Positions 9,922-18,249 of a DNA stretch of 64,000 nucleotides are shown here, one piece after another. The translations under genes and the position numbers were made by a program. The first letter of the stretch is position 1; the number at the start of each line of letters is the position of its first letter. The notes under the pieces are model-generated. The model saw nothing but the letters and a program-made list of their open reading frames with translations. It did not search any database and was not told the origin of the DNA. Origin of the DNA: Prevotella sp. P6B1 (lineage in GTDB: Bacteria > Bacteroidota > Bacteroidia > Bacteroidales > Bacteroidaceae); contig NZ_JNKF01000010.1 in NCBI RefSeq assembly GCF_000702825.1, positions 620,001 through 684,000 on the forward strand, given 5' to 3'.

Positions 9922-11394
9922 TTACTTCACTGGGATGATACGTGAACGCAACAGATGGTAGTCGAACTCAAAACGATACTTGCCTGTGGCGGGTACCTTT
10001 ACCTTCTTCATGTTGTCACCACCATTGAGAACATTCTTCTCGTTGTAGTCTGAACCATCAAAACGCCAGAAGGGCTCAGGCCACCAGCCCCACCAGTGGG
10101 TCTGTGTGATTGTAAACTCGATGTCATTGCCCTCTTCCCATGTGCTTTCGCGGTAGAGCAGATAGGGGTTCTTTGTGTCCTGATTCAGGATATAAGCACC
10201 TGAGTTCTGATTGGTTGTCCAGTTGCCGGCATCATCGGGCAGACCACTACCGGCCAAGCAGATCTGTTCAGGCTGCTCACCACTTCCATCACCGAAGTCG
10301 CGATAGGTGGTTCCGTTAAGTGTCATCACATTTGTAGTGGGCACATAGGTGTTAACACTATAGACGCCTGTTACAATATTAAACTTGATTTCATAATATG
10401 CTACCTCGCTGAGTTCAATACCAGGAGCCTCTGAACTGTTTGTGAGTAAGGTGTTGTCATCAGGATCAACTCCGAAACAGATAGGCTCAAAGTCGGTCAT
10501 CTGAGGGATGAAGCGTACCTTTGTACCAGCTTTCTGGTTGTAATAATGTGCTGTGTACTCATATTCGCCAGTATGATCGATGAGCATAGGTACACCGTAG
10601 ATGTCGCTTGAAAGCTCACGAGCAGTCTCTACGTCTGCAAGATACATCTTCGCAAAATCAGGCATTTCACTGACAGTAATTGTACTGGTGGTCTCAACCA
10701 TGTTGTTGAATGTGTCATAGGCTTCAACGGTTAGTTCGTAAGAAGTCTTAACAGCAGGGAGCTCATAGACTTTCTTAACCTGGAACTCACTCTGACCATT
10801 AGCCTCGATACGGTCGTCGATGTTGAGGTCTGCACATTTAACCTGTACATAAGAGAGTTTCTTGTTGTCAGTAACGGTGCAGTTAAGTTTCAACTTGGGG
10901 TTCTGAACAAGTACAGTCAACTCCTTAGAAGGAGCTACGGCAAAAACAGGACTGGTAAAGTCACCATCGCCTGTTACTGTAACGGTAGCAGTCTGCTTGT
11001 TGCCTACTACATCCTCTACAGTAATGGTAACTGGGAATGAACTGGCATCAGTCCAGCCGTTGGTGTACTTCTTCTGATAGGTGTACTTCAGCTCATACTC
11101 TGTCTGAAGCTGATCGTAGAGTTCGAGCAAATTGATGGTCTTATCGAGCATCATTCCCTCGCTCTTCAGATTGATCGACTTGATACCATCGGCATCTTTA
11201 ATGGTTCCTTCGATGGTGAATTGTCTTCCTGCTTCGGTCTGAATGCGGTCAGAAGGCAATGAAATCGTTGGAACTTGGTTATCTACAGCAGAATAACCTT
11301 CGTCGCTGCTACATGACATCATGCTTCCTAATAGCATAGGTAGAGCAAACGCCATGAGCCAACTTTTCTTGAGATAGTTAGTCATCTTAAACAT
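9922..11394 (-). CDS. Surface glycan-binding lipoprotein with Ig-like domains (PUL1)
   Basis: This 490-residue lipoprotein has a signal peptide ending MMSC and the acidic follow-on SSDEG, which resembles a surface-export signal. Residues 40-145 and 150-245 look like two tandem beta-sandwich (Ig/cadherin-like) domains, each with the pattern of a strand-rich repeat followed by a TVTVTGDG or TITVSE edge. The C-terminal half (about 250-490) is Trp-rich (THWWGWWPEPFWRFDG), as expected for a sugar-binding surface. I cannot name a Pfam family with certainty. It is the first gene of the operon, before susC, whereas such proteins usually follow susD. Its likely role is to hold polysaccharide at the surface for SusCD. 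Confidence 0.75.
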   Translation of the reverse strand: MFKMTNYLKKSWLMAFALPMLLGSMMSCSSDEGYSAVDNQVPTISLPSDRIQTEAGRQFTIEGTIKDADGIKSINLKSEGMMLDKTINLLELYDQLQTEYELKYTYQKKYTNGWTDASSFPVTITVEDVVGNKQTATVTVTGDGDFTSPVFAVAPSKELTVLVQNPKLKLNCTVTDNKKLSYVQVKCADLNIDDRIEANGQSEFQVKKVYELPAVKTSYELTVEAYDTFNNMVETTSTITVSEMPDFAKMYLADVETARELSSDIYGVPMLIDHTGEYEYTAHYYNQKAGTKVRFIPQMTDFEPICFGVDPDDNTLLTNSSEAPGIELSEVAYYEIKFNIVTGVYSVNTYVPTTNVMTLNGTTYRDFGDGSGEQPEQICLAGSGLPDDAGNWTTNQNSGAYILNQDTKNPYLLYRESTWEEGNDIEFTITQTHWWGWWPEPFWRFDGSDYNEKNVLNGGDNMKKVKVPATGKYRFEFDYHLLRSRIIPVK

Positions 11395-11460
11395 AATTTT
11401 TAGTTTGAATCTTTAAAATATATTGTTAGTTGCTATTGTAGCGATTGTAGTTCTGAATGG

Positions 11461-11468
11461 CAAAATTA
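11461..11468 (-). promoter_or_regulatory. -7 promoter element of the galactan (PUL1) operon
   Basis: CAAAATTA on the plus strand is TAATTTTG on the minus strand, a match to TAnnTTTG, 67 bp before the ATG at 11394. It lies in the 201-bp divergent region shared with the regulator gene at 11597, so the regulator may act here. Confidence 0.45.
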
Positions 11469-11565
11469 GATAATTTTAATTAAATTAGTGGTCAATAATA
11501 GGGCAAATAAGGTAACAAATCGTGCATTGACCGATTTGTGGTGTATTATTTTGCAAATAATTATG

Positions 11566-11573
11566 TATCTTTG
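11566..11573 (+). promoter_or_regulatory. -7 promoter element of the hybrid two-component regulator
   Basis: TATCTTTG followed by CACC is a perfect -7 consensus, 23 bp upstream of the ATG at 11597. No correctly spaced -33 TTTG was found. Confidence 0.6.
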
Positions 11574-11596
11574 CACCATCACAAATAGAGAAGAAG

Positions 11597-14029
11597 ATGA
11601 ACAGACTTAGATACCTCATAGGGGTGTACTTGTGGATAGGAATGGCTACTATTTGTCAAAGCGCAGACGTGGTCAAAGTGCTTGGCTATCAGGAGGGCTT
11701 GTCGAGCAGCTACGTGGTAGGCATAACACAAGACAAGTTCGGTTTTCTTTGGTTCGCTACCGAAGAGGGACTGAATCGTTTTGATGGTTCTAATTTCCAG
11801 ACGTTTTATAAATCAACCGGTCTGCCTGGCAATCAGTTGAATTGTGTAGCCGACGATCCAGAACACTCCGTGATGTGGATTGGCTCTCAACGTGACGGAC
11901 TCTGTGCTTTCGACTACGAGAAGTATCACTTTTCTTATTATGCTCATGATGACAATAATCCTCAGAGTCTGATCACCAATGATATTACCAGCCTCTTTCC
12001 TGCTACCGACGGCCAAATGTGGATTTCGACCTATTGGGCAGGTATCGACAGGCTTGACCCTCGAAATGGTACATTTACTCACTTTAATCGTGAGACAGTA
12101 AAAGGGTTGGTTAGCGATAAGACGTGGTGCGTGATGGATGATGGTGACGGGCATTTATACATAGGACATGTGGTTGATGGCTTGAGTATTATTGACATCA
12201 AGACACGAACCACCTTGTCGCATTTCTATCACTCGAAGGAAAGTGGATCACTATCTGGAAATGATGTTCACTGTATCTTTAAGGATAAAATGGGAAACAT
12301 ATGGGTGGGTACAGACAATGGATTAGACTTGTATGATCCCTTGAACCGGATGTTTATCCATTTTACTGATAACGGGCGATTGAACCGTCGTATCTTCGAT
12401 ATCAAACAGTTTGGCAACCAGCTTTGGTTGGCTACAGAACAGGGCGGTATTGCTATCCTTGATCTCTCCAGACACTTCCTCTCACATGATGGACAGTCGC
12501 AGATAAGGTATATTTCCGAGGGTGATAATAGTGATAATTTAAGTGGAAATTCTGTACGTAGTCTCTTTCAGGACCGTTTTGGTAATATCTGGGCAGGCTT
12601 GTTTGGGGGTGGTGTCAACGTCATCATGCCCCGTCAGAATCTTTTCAACTGTGTTACCCGTCCGCCTTATCTTAACGAGAAGAGTACCAATGGACGGTCA
12701 GTACTTAGTGTGGTACTTGATAACAACCAGAATATATGGGTAGGTACCGATGGAAAAGGCGTGGAAGTTTATGAACACGACGGACAGAAGATCGCCACTT
12801 ATCAGCAGCATGAGTTGAGTACGGTGCAGGCTGCTGTTCTTGACTCCAAGGGACGGCTCTGGATGGGTAACTTCCGAAATAATGCATACGTGTGGATGCC
12901 TCGGGAAAAGACTTTCAAGAAAATATTCTCATCAGATGACATAGATGTACGTACATTCTTCGAGAATCAAAAGGCTGAGGTCATGTTGATTGGCACAGGC
13001 GATGGCCTTTATGAGGTAGATATGCATAGTCTTGAAATCAAAGCCAAACACGATTTCAAGTTTCTCAATGATGTACGTGCCATTCAGATGGATACAAACC
13101 AAAGACTCTGGATAGGATTCTTTGGTGGAGGCTTGGAGGTTTATGATGCCACCTTCCACCTGCAGAAGCGGTTTAATACTTCAAATAGCTTTCCTTCAAA
13201 TACCGTCAGTCAGATTCTGAAGGACCGGAAAGGTGGTATGTGGGTTGCCACTGCCGAGGGGTTGGTACACTTCCCTGATGTCAGGAGTTGGCAATATGCC
13301 GTTTATTCCGAGGATAATGGGTTGAGGAATGCCAATATCCATGCTATTGTTGAGGATTTTAAAGGCAATATATGGATAAGCACTAATAAAGGTATCAGCT
13401 GTAAGCATTTTGCCAGTGAAACAATTTCGAACTATGGTCATAATGAGAGCTTCCTGGACGGTATATTTCTTGGTGGAGCAGTGGCAATCGATGCTGAACA
13501 GAATATCTATTTCGGTTCTTCATCCGGTCTCTATCGTTTCTCGCCAGAAGAACTCATGGCCCACATTGAGACACCAGATGTGTTTATCACGGGTATCACC
13601 ATCTATCAGAATGACGAAGAAAGTACCGAGCATACGTTGACCTTGATAGGGCGGGAGCGTGTATCTATGAACTATCGTGAGAATTATTTCCGTATTCGTT
13701 TCAATATCCAGGATTTCTCGTTGGCCGATCGGGTAGAGTATGCCTATCGCATGGAGGGACTTGGTGAGGGCGCATGGCATACTACTGCCGAAAATGATAT
13801 TACCTTCCGCGACTTGCCGCCAGGCAAATATCAATTGCAGGTACGCTGTCGTTTGCGAAATCAGGAATGGGGAACACGGTATGCCACCCTACAGATTGTG
13901 ATAGCACCGCCTTTCTGGCTCTCATGGTGGGCATGGACATTCTATGTTTTGTGTGTCGTAGGTCTTGTGCTCTATCTGTTGAATGCCTATAAGCACCGTC
14001 TTCGTTTGGAATACTTGCTCCAGTCATAG
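11597..14029 (+). CDS. Periplasmic sensor half of a hybrid two-component system (HTCS), ends at in-frame TAG
   Basis: This 810-residue product covers the sensor part of an HTCS. It has a signal peptide (to about QSAD), then roughly 14 two-component-regulator propeller repeats making two beta-propellers (repeated DKFGFLWFATEEGLNRFDG-type units, residues 25-670), a Y_Y_Y domain (about 690-765, ending LPPGKYQLQVRCR) and one membrane segment (about 774-797). The frame stops at TAG 14027-14029, just inside the cytoplasm, and reopens at once: the same frame continues through KREHEQQQTLNEERLRF into the kinase half. In intact HTCS proteins these parts form one chain. It is divergent from the galactan operon it most likely controls. 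Confidence 0.85.
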   Translation: MNRLRYLIGVYLWIGMATICQSADVVKVLGYQEGLSSSYVVGITQDKFGFLWFATEEGLNRFDGSNFQTFYKSTGLPGNQLNCVADDPEHSVMWIGSQRDGLCAFDYEKYHFSYYAHDDNNPQSLITNDITSLFPATDGQMWISTYWAGIDRLDPRNGTFTHFNRETVKGLVSDKTWCVMDDGDGHLYIGHVVDGLSIIDIKTRTTLSHFYHSKESGSLSGNDVHCIFKDKMGNIWVGTDNGLDLYDPLNRMFIHFTDNGRLNRRIFDIKQFGNQLWLATEQGGIAILDLSRHFLSHDGQSQIRYISEGDNSDNLSGNSVRSLFQDRFGNIWAGLFGGGVNVIMPRQNLFNCVTRPPYLNEKSTNGRSVLSVVLDNNQNIWVGTDGKGVEVYEHDGQKIATYQQHELSTVQAAVLDSKGRLWMGNFRNNAYVWMPREKTFKKIFSSDDIDVRTFFENQKAEVMLIGTGDGLYEVDMHSLEIKAKHDFKFLNDVRAIQMDTNQRLWIGFFGGGLEVYDATFHLQKRFNTSNSFPSNTVSQILKDRKGGMWVATAEGLVHFPDVRSWQYAVYSEDNGLRNANIHAIVEDFKGNIWISTNKGISCKHFASETISNYGHNESFLDGIFLGGAVAIDAEQNIYFGSSSGLYRFSPEELMAHIETPDVFITGITIYQNDEESTEHTLTLIGRERVSMNYRENYFRIRFNIQDFSLADRVEYAYRMEGLGEGAWHTTAENDITFRDLPPGKYQLQVRCRLRNQEWGTRYATLQIVIAPPFWLSWWAWTFYVLCVVGLVLYLLNAYKHRLRLEYLLQS
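14027..14029 (+). other. In-frame TAG separating HTCS sensor and kinase halves
   Basis: The codon after LLQS is TAG and the following codons stay in frame with the kinase domain (AAA CGT GAA CAT GAA). One base change from CAG (Gln) would explain it. It lies in the membrane-to-dimerization linker. TAG is used as a normal stop elsewhere in the window (for example at the ends of genes 491-1516 and 42261-43241), so general recoding is unlikely. Confidence 0.85.
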
Positions 14030-14056
14030 AAACGTGAACATGAACAACAGCAGACC

Positions 14057-15601
14057 TTGAATGAGGAACGATTGCGTTTTTATACCAACATCACGCACGA
14101 GTTGCGAACACCATTGACATTGATTATCGGTCCATTGGAGGATTTGGCGAAGAATAGCGATATCCCTCAGAAGGCCAAGCACCGCCTGGCGGTTATCCAT
14201 CAGAGTGCGGTACGTTTGAATAATCTGATTTCGGAATTGTTGGAGTTCCGTAAGATGGAGACGCAGAACCGCAAGCTGTGTGTTGCCAAGGGTAACATTG
14301 TTGAAACGGTCAGAGAGGTGTGTTTGAAATATGAAGAACTGAATCGTAAGGATAGTTTGAACATCCGTTTCATGGCATCTCAGAACAGCATAGAGGTGTG
14401 GTTTGATAAGGAAGTGATAACCATCATTGTCGATAATTTGGTATCGAATGCCATTAAGTACACGGATCGGGGCGAAGTGACTATTTCCATTGAACAGCAC
14501 GACAATGAGGTAAGGATAGCTGTTTCTGACACAGGGCACGGCATACCACCAGAGGCATTGCCTCACGTCTTCGAGCGTTACTACCAGGCAGGAGGCGAGC
14601 ACCAGGTATCGGGTACTGGCATCGGTCTGTCGTTGGTTAAGAACTTGGTTGAGTTACACCATGCCCAAATCAATGTGGACAGTAAGACCGGTGAGGGAAG
14701 TAGGTTTATTGTCAGTCTGAAAGCCGACTACAACTATCCCGACAATCTGCATGCGGAAGCTGTACCGCAGGCATCTAAGGATAAACAGACCTACACTGCC
14801 GAGTCAGGTATCGCCAATGGCGAGTTGCCTACCATGCTTGTGGTTGAGGATAATAAGGATATTCGCGACTATATTGAGGAGTCGTTCAGCGATCAGTTTG
14901 CCATCCACACGGCACATGACGGTAAAGAGGGGCTCCGTATGGCACAGCAGATTGTGCCTGATATCATCATCAGTGATGTGATGATGCCTAATATGGATGG
15001 TAATCAGATGTGCCGTTTATTGAAGAACGACCTCTCCACCAGTCATATCCCTATTATCTTACTGACGGCCAAAGATTCGTTAGCGGCTAAAGAAGAAGGT
15101 TATGATTCAGGTGCCGACTCTTATATCACCAAGCCGTTCAGTCACTCCTTGTTGGCCAGTCGTATCAAGAATCTGCTCAAACAGCGACAGCAATTGTCGA
15201 AAGTACTCCTTGCGTCCAATAGTCAGGATGGTCAGACCGAGAAGCAGACCATGCTCAAAGAGGCACTGAGTAAGATTGATCAGGACTTCTATAATACCCT
15301 GAACCAATATATCGACGAGCGTATCTCCAGTGAGATCGACGTGAACTATCTCGCCGAGAAGCTATGTATGAGCACCAGCACACTCTATCGTAAGATGAAG
15401 TCGCTCACAGGTCTTTCTACAGTAGAGTACATCCGTAAGTATAAGATGCAGTATGCAGAACGGTTGATGCTGGAGGGCAAATATACCATTTCCGAGATAG
15501 CCTATATGTCGGGCTTCAATAGTATCAATTACTTCCGCCGTTGCTTCAAAGAGGAGTTCGGCGATGTGCCGTCCGACTATCTGAAGAAACTGAAGGGTTA
15601 G
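14057..15601 (+). CDS. Histidine kinase, receiver and AraC output half of the HTCS
   Basis: This frame (514 residues if it starts at TTG 14057) carries the complete cytoplasmic part of an HTCS. In order: HisKA with the H-box FYTNITHELRTPL; HATPase with N-box DNLVSNAIKYTD and G boxes DTGHGIP and GTGIGLSLV; a receiver with phospho-acceptor Asp in ISDVMMPNMDG and the conserved Lys in ITKPFS; and an AraC HTH (LAEKLCMSTSTLYRKMKSLTG ... FNSINYFRRCFKEEFG). No catalytic motif is damaged. There is no ATG near the upstream end and no obvious ribosome-binding site, so separate translation is uncertain. Options are a recent nonsense mutation, a sequencing error, readthrough, or reinitiation giving a soluble kinase-regulator. 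Its stop overlaps the convergent GH2 stop by 4 nt. Confidence 0.75.
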   Translation: MNEERLRFYTNITHELRTPLTLIIGPLEDLAKNSDIPQKAKHRLAVIHQSAVRLNNLISELLEFRKMETQNRKLCVAKGNIVETVREVCLKYEELNRKDSLNIRFMASQNSIEVWFDKEVITIIVDNLVSNAIKYTDRGEVTISIEQHDNEVRIAVSDTGHGIPPEALPHVFERYYQAGGEHQVSGTGIGLSLVKNLVELHHAQINVDSKTGEGSRFIVSLKADYNYPDNLHAEAVPQASKDKQTYTAESGIANGELPTMLVVEDNKDIRDYIEESFSDQFAIHTAHDGKEGLRMAQQIVPDIIISDVMMPNMDGNQMCRLLKNDLSTSHIPIILLTAKDSLAAKEEGYDSGADSYITKPFSHSLLASRIKNLLKQRQQLSKVLLASNSQDGQTEKQTMLKEALSKIDQDFYNTLNQYIDERISSEIDVNYLAEKLCMSTSTLYRKMKSLTGLSTVEYIRKYKMQYAERLMLEGKYTISEIAYMSGFNSINYFRRCFKEEFGDVPSDYLKKLKG

Positions 15602-18249
15602 TCATAAATACTGGTTGCTGCCGTCTTCTGTTCTCTTGCTTCGGTAAGGAACAGACTACGAAGGTCCCCTTCTGTCATACTTGAAGTCGGATGGAACTCA
15701 TCAGTGAGCATATAGCGTATCAGACTGTATCTTAACTGACGTAGTTCCGGTAGATGGCTGTCTGTAAGCAGATCAATGCTTGAAAAGATAAGTGAGCCTT
15801 TGCCAACCCTGGCTTCAAAGACTTGCGCCAAACGACGGTTGTTCACGAAGTTGTCCACACTCTCTACGATAGGAGTCACAGGTGATATCGAGTCGAGAAT
15901 CATCACACGACTGCGTTTTACCAGGTTCCACCATTGCCAGTTGCTATGCATCTCGGTGGGGAAATCGGCTAATGCGGGATGATTGGGATGGCAGAGTAGC
16001 CCCATGGTGCCTGCTTGTTTCGGGAAGTGGACTGGACTCCAGAATACAGGTAGGAACTTGCCCTCCAATCCCTTGATAACCGATGTCTTTGGCGACAGCA
16101 ACACCTTTTTACCCTTGGCTAATGCCTTTAGAGCCACGTTAACATCGGCTGTAATCACCAACTTGGAACTTGAAACTTGCAACTTGGAACTTATATCCGG
16201 ATACACCCAGATGCTCCAGCGGTTTCGCCATGGTGTATCCTTGATAGATACCACCAGCTCTAAGCGTTGCGCCTTTTCCACCTTGCTTAAGGCTATCGAT
16301 ATATTCTCGCCATAACCTTCGGCATAGGTATTGCCATCCTCATCGTTCAGTTGCCAACAGATGGTTTTGTCGGTCATGCTTTCAAAGCTGTAGTTGGCAA
16401 TATCTACCTTGGCCGTAAACGTCTCGTCGGCCTTCCACACAGCCTTATCAAACTGAGCCAAGGGCACCACTGGCGCACAAGCCTCGCGAAAACGCTGTGG
16501 CTCAACCAAGCCCTTGCTATCCCAAAAGGCATCCAGCAATCCTACCAACGCCGTTCCCTGACCAGGAAAATCGTGCAGGTCTAACAGTTGGAAACCACTC
16601 TGCTGCGGCGTTTTCAGGGCACGCTCTATCTCCTCCTTATAGAGGATGGCAGCCAATTTGCCCGATGCTTGCAGATAGTCGTCGGCACGGTGTAACAAGC
16701 CCTTTTGCTGCAGATCGTTACGTATGGCCCTAAAATTCAGCGGATTAAGCACCCCCGTATACTTATCAATCTCCTTGATGTTTGGATACACGCTGTACTG
16801 TCCTATTTCGTGACTTACCAATGGCACGGTAATGTTCTTGGCAGCCTCGCGATAGTCGCTCTTAAAGTCAGGCACACGTTCATCAAACACGCCCTGACCG
16901 CGTACCCAACCGTTATCCGTCCACTGGGTGATAAAAATCTCATCCTCGGGCTCCTGCTTCACGCCGTGCCCTTTCTCGAATGTGAAGGTAGAGGTGACAT
17001 AGAGATGGCGTGGGTCCTGCTGTTTCATGTAATGTGTCAGCTTGTTCAGAAAATCAAAGTCGGGTTGCAACTCGTTACCACAACTGATGATGCACAGTGA
17101 TGGATGGTTGCCGTAGTTGTGCACGATGTTGTCATACTCCTGGTACAGGAATTTGGCCGTAGCCGAATCCTGATTAACTGTGAGCGACCAGTTGGGCAGT
17201 TCCACCTGACAGTAGAAGCCCATTTTATCTGCCACACGGAATGCAGCCTCTGGTGGGCACCACGAGTGGAAACGCAGGTGGTTCAAGCCATATTCGCGGG
17301 CGGTGGTAAACACTTTCATCCAGCCACGCTCGTCAGTGGGTGGCGTGCCTGTCAGTGGGAAGATACAACATTCAAGTGTTCCTCTCAAGAATGTGGGATG
17401 CCCATTGATGAGCAGTTGATTGCCTTCTGCCTTAAAATTACGCATACCAAAGGTAACGGTTTGGGCTTGTCCACCCGCCATCACGCTCAAGGCGTATAGG
17501 TGCGGATTAAACTCGCTCCACAGCTGTGCACCGGCCATCGGCAGTACATACTCGCCAGCAGCCATCTTTACGGGTTTCACCGCCTGTCCGTCCAGCATAA
17601 ACTGCGGTTCTTTCTTTGCATCCTGCAGGGCCAATTTGATGCGTACCTCTTGTTTGTCGACATCTGGATACACCTGCACATCGCTTATGGTGGGGACTAC
17701 AGAAAGTTCCATGCGTCCCAGCACGCCATTCCACATGATTTGCGTGTCGTTGGTATAGGCATGAGCCAGATTATCTACGGTTATATCGTGTAGTTTGCTA
17801 TTGTCGATCGTCAATGATAGCGTGTGCTTGCCTGCGCTTAACCCATTCTTCATATAAAATAGGTGTGGCGTGGTCAGACTCTCCTGCATCTGCCCTAAGT
17901 CCACGTCATCTATCATCAGACTACTGCGCCACATCACGCGCTCCAGCAGCAGCTGCAAGGGTTTGCCTGCCATCTCTTGGGGCACGGTTATTTCGCGCTG
18001 ATAGGTAGCCGTGCCAATGTACGAGTGGTTACGTGTCAGTCGCGACAGCTGCGGCTTTTGTAGCGCAGGCTTCAGCGTGTTAGGTGTGCCTATGCCAGCC
18101 CCATCAAGTGTGCCAGGCAGGGCGATAGGCTGCACCTTGCTGGCGCCAAGCCTAACCTGCCATTTACCACTTAAATCTACTATTTGCTGTGCAGATGCAG
18201 TCAACACACACAAGCACGACAGAAAACATGCTATACCTTTTTTCATCAT
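15598..18249 (-). CDS. GH2 family glycoside hydrolase (beta-galactosidase-like)
   Basis: This 883-residue enzyme has a signal peptide (to about TASAQ, residue 21), an N-terminal GH2 sugar-binding sandwich (LSGKWQVRLG, then TYQREITVP), an immunoglobulin-like domain and a TIM barrel. The GH2 markers are HLRFHSWCPPEAAF, acid/base Glu in SCGNELQP (E393) and nucleophile Glu in LVSHEIGQ (E481). It probably removes terminal sugars, most simply beta-galactose, in the periplasm; the exact substrate is unknown. Residues near 685-696 (SSKLQVSSSKL) are encoded by a 7-bp tandem repeat (16161-16195), an odd in-frame insertion. Its ATG overlaps the DUF5107 gene stop by 4 nt, so it is the last gene of that operon. 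Confidence 0.88.
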   Translation of the reverse strand: MMKKGIACFLSCLCVLTASAQQIVDLSGKWQVRLGASKVQPIALPGTLDGAGIGTPNTLKPALQKPQLSRLTRNHSYIGTATYQREITVPQEMAGKPLQLLLERVMWRSSLMIDDVDLGQMQESLTTPHLFYMKNGLSAGKHTLSLTIDNSKLHDITVDNLAHAYTNDTQIMWNGVLGRMELSVVPTISDVQVYPDVDKQEVRIKLALQDAKKEPQFMLDGQAVKPVKMAAGEYVLPMAGAQLWSEFNPHLYALSVMAGGQAQTVTFGMRNFKAEGNQLLINGHPTFLRGTLECCIFPLTGTPPTDERGWMKVFTTAREYGLNHLRFHSWCPPEAAFRVADKMGFYCQVELPNWSLTVNQDSATAKFLYQEYDNIVHNYGNHPSLCIISCGNELQPDFDFLNKLTHYMKQQDPRHLYVTSTFTFEKGHGVKQEPEDEIFITQWTDNGWVRGQGVFDERVPDFKSDYREAAKNITVPLVSHEIGQYSVYPNIKEIDKYTGVLNPLNFRAIRNDLQQKGLLHRADDYLQASGKLAAILYKEEIERALKTPQQSGFQLLDLHDFPGQGTALVGLLDAFWDSKGLVEPQRFREACAPVVPLAQFDKAVWKADETFTAKVDIANYSFESMTDKTICWQLNDEDGNTYAEGYGENISIALSKVEKAQRLELVVSIKDTPWRNRWSIWVYPDISSKLQVSSSKLVITADVNVALKALAKGKKVLLSPKTSVIKGLEGKFLPVFWSPVHFPKQAGTMGLLCHPNHPALADFPTEMHSNWQWWNLVKRSRVMILDSISPVTPIVESVDNFVNNRRLAQVFEARVGKGSLIFSSIDLLTDSHLPELRQLRYSLIRYMLTDEFHPTSSMTEGDLRSLFLTEAREQKTAATSIYD
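16161..16195. repeat. Five tandem 7-bp units inside the GH2 gene
   Basis: The plus strand reads ACTTGGA, ACTTGAA, ACTTGCA, ACTTGGA, ACTTATA in direct succession. The total of 35 bp, with flanks, keeps the frame and encodes an SSKLQVS-type 7-residue repeat in the enzyme. Confidence 0.85.

Noticed and set aside
14027..14029. Genome-wide recoding of TAG as an explanation for the split HTCS
   Set aside because: Several well-defined genes in the window end at TAG (for example 491-1516, 42261-43241 and 52300-54096), so TAG is a normal stop here.
14024..14602. Minus-strand reading frame of 192 codons
   Set aside because: Antisense to the kinase domain of the HTCS, with no recognisable domain.
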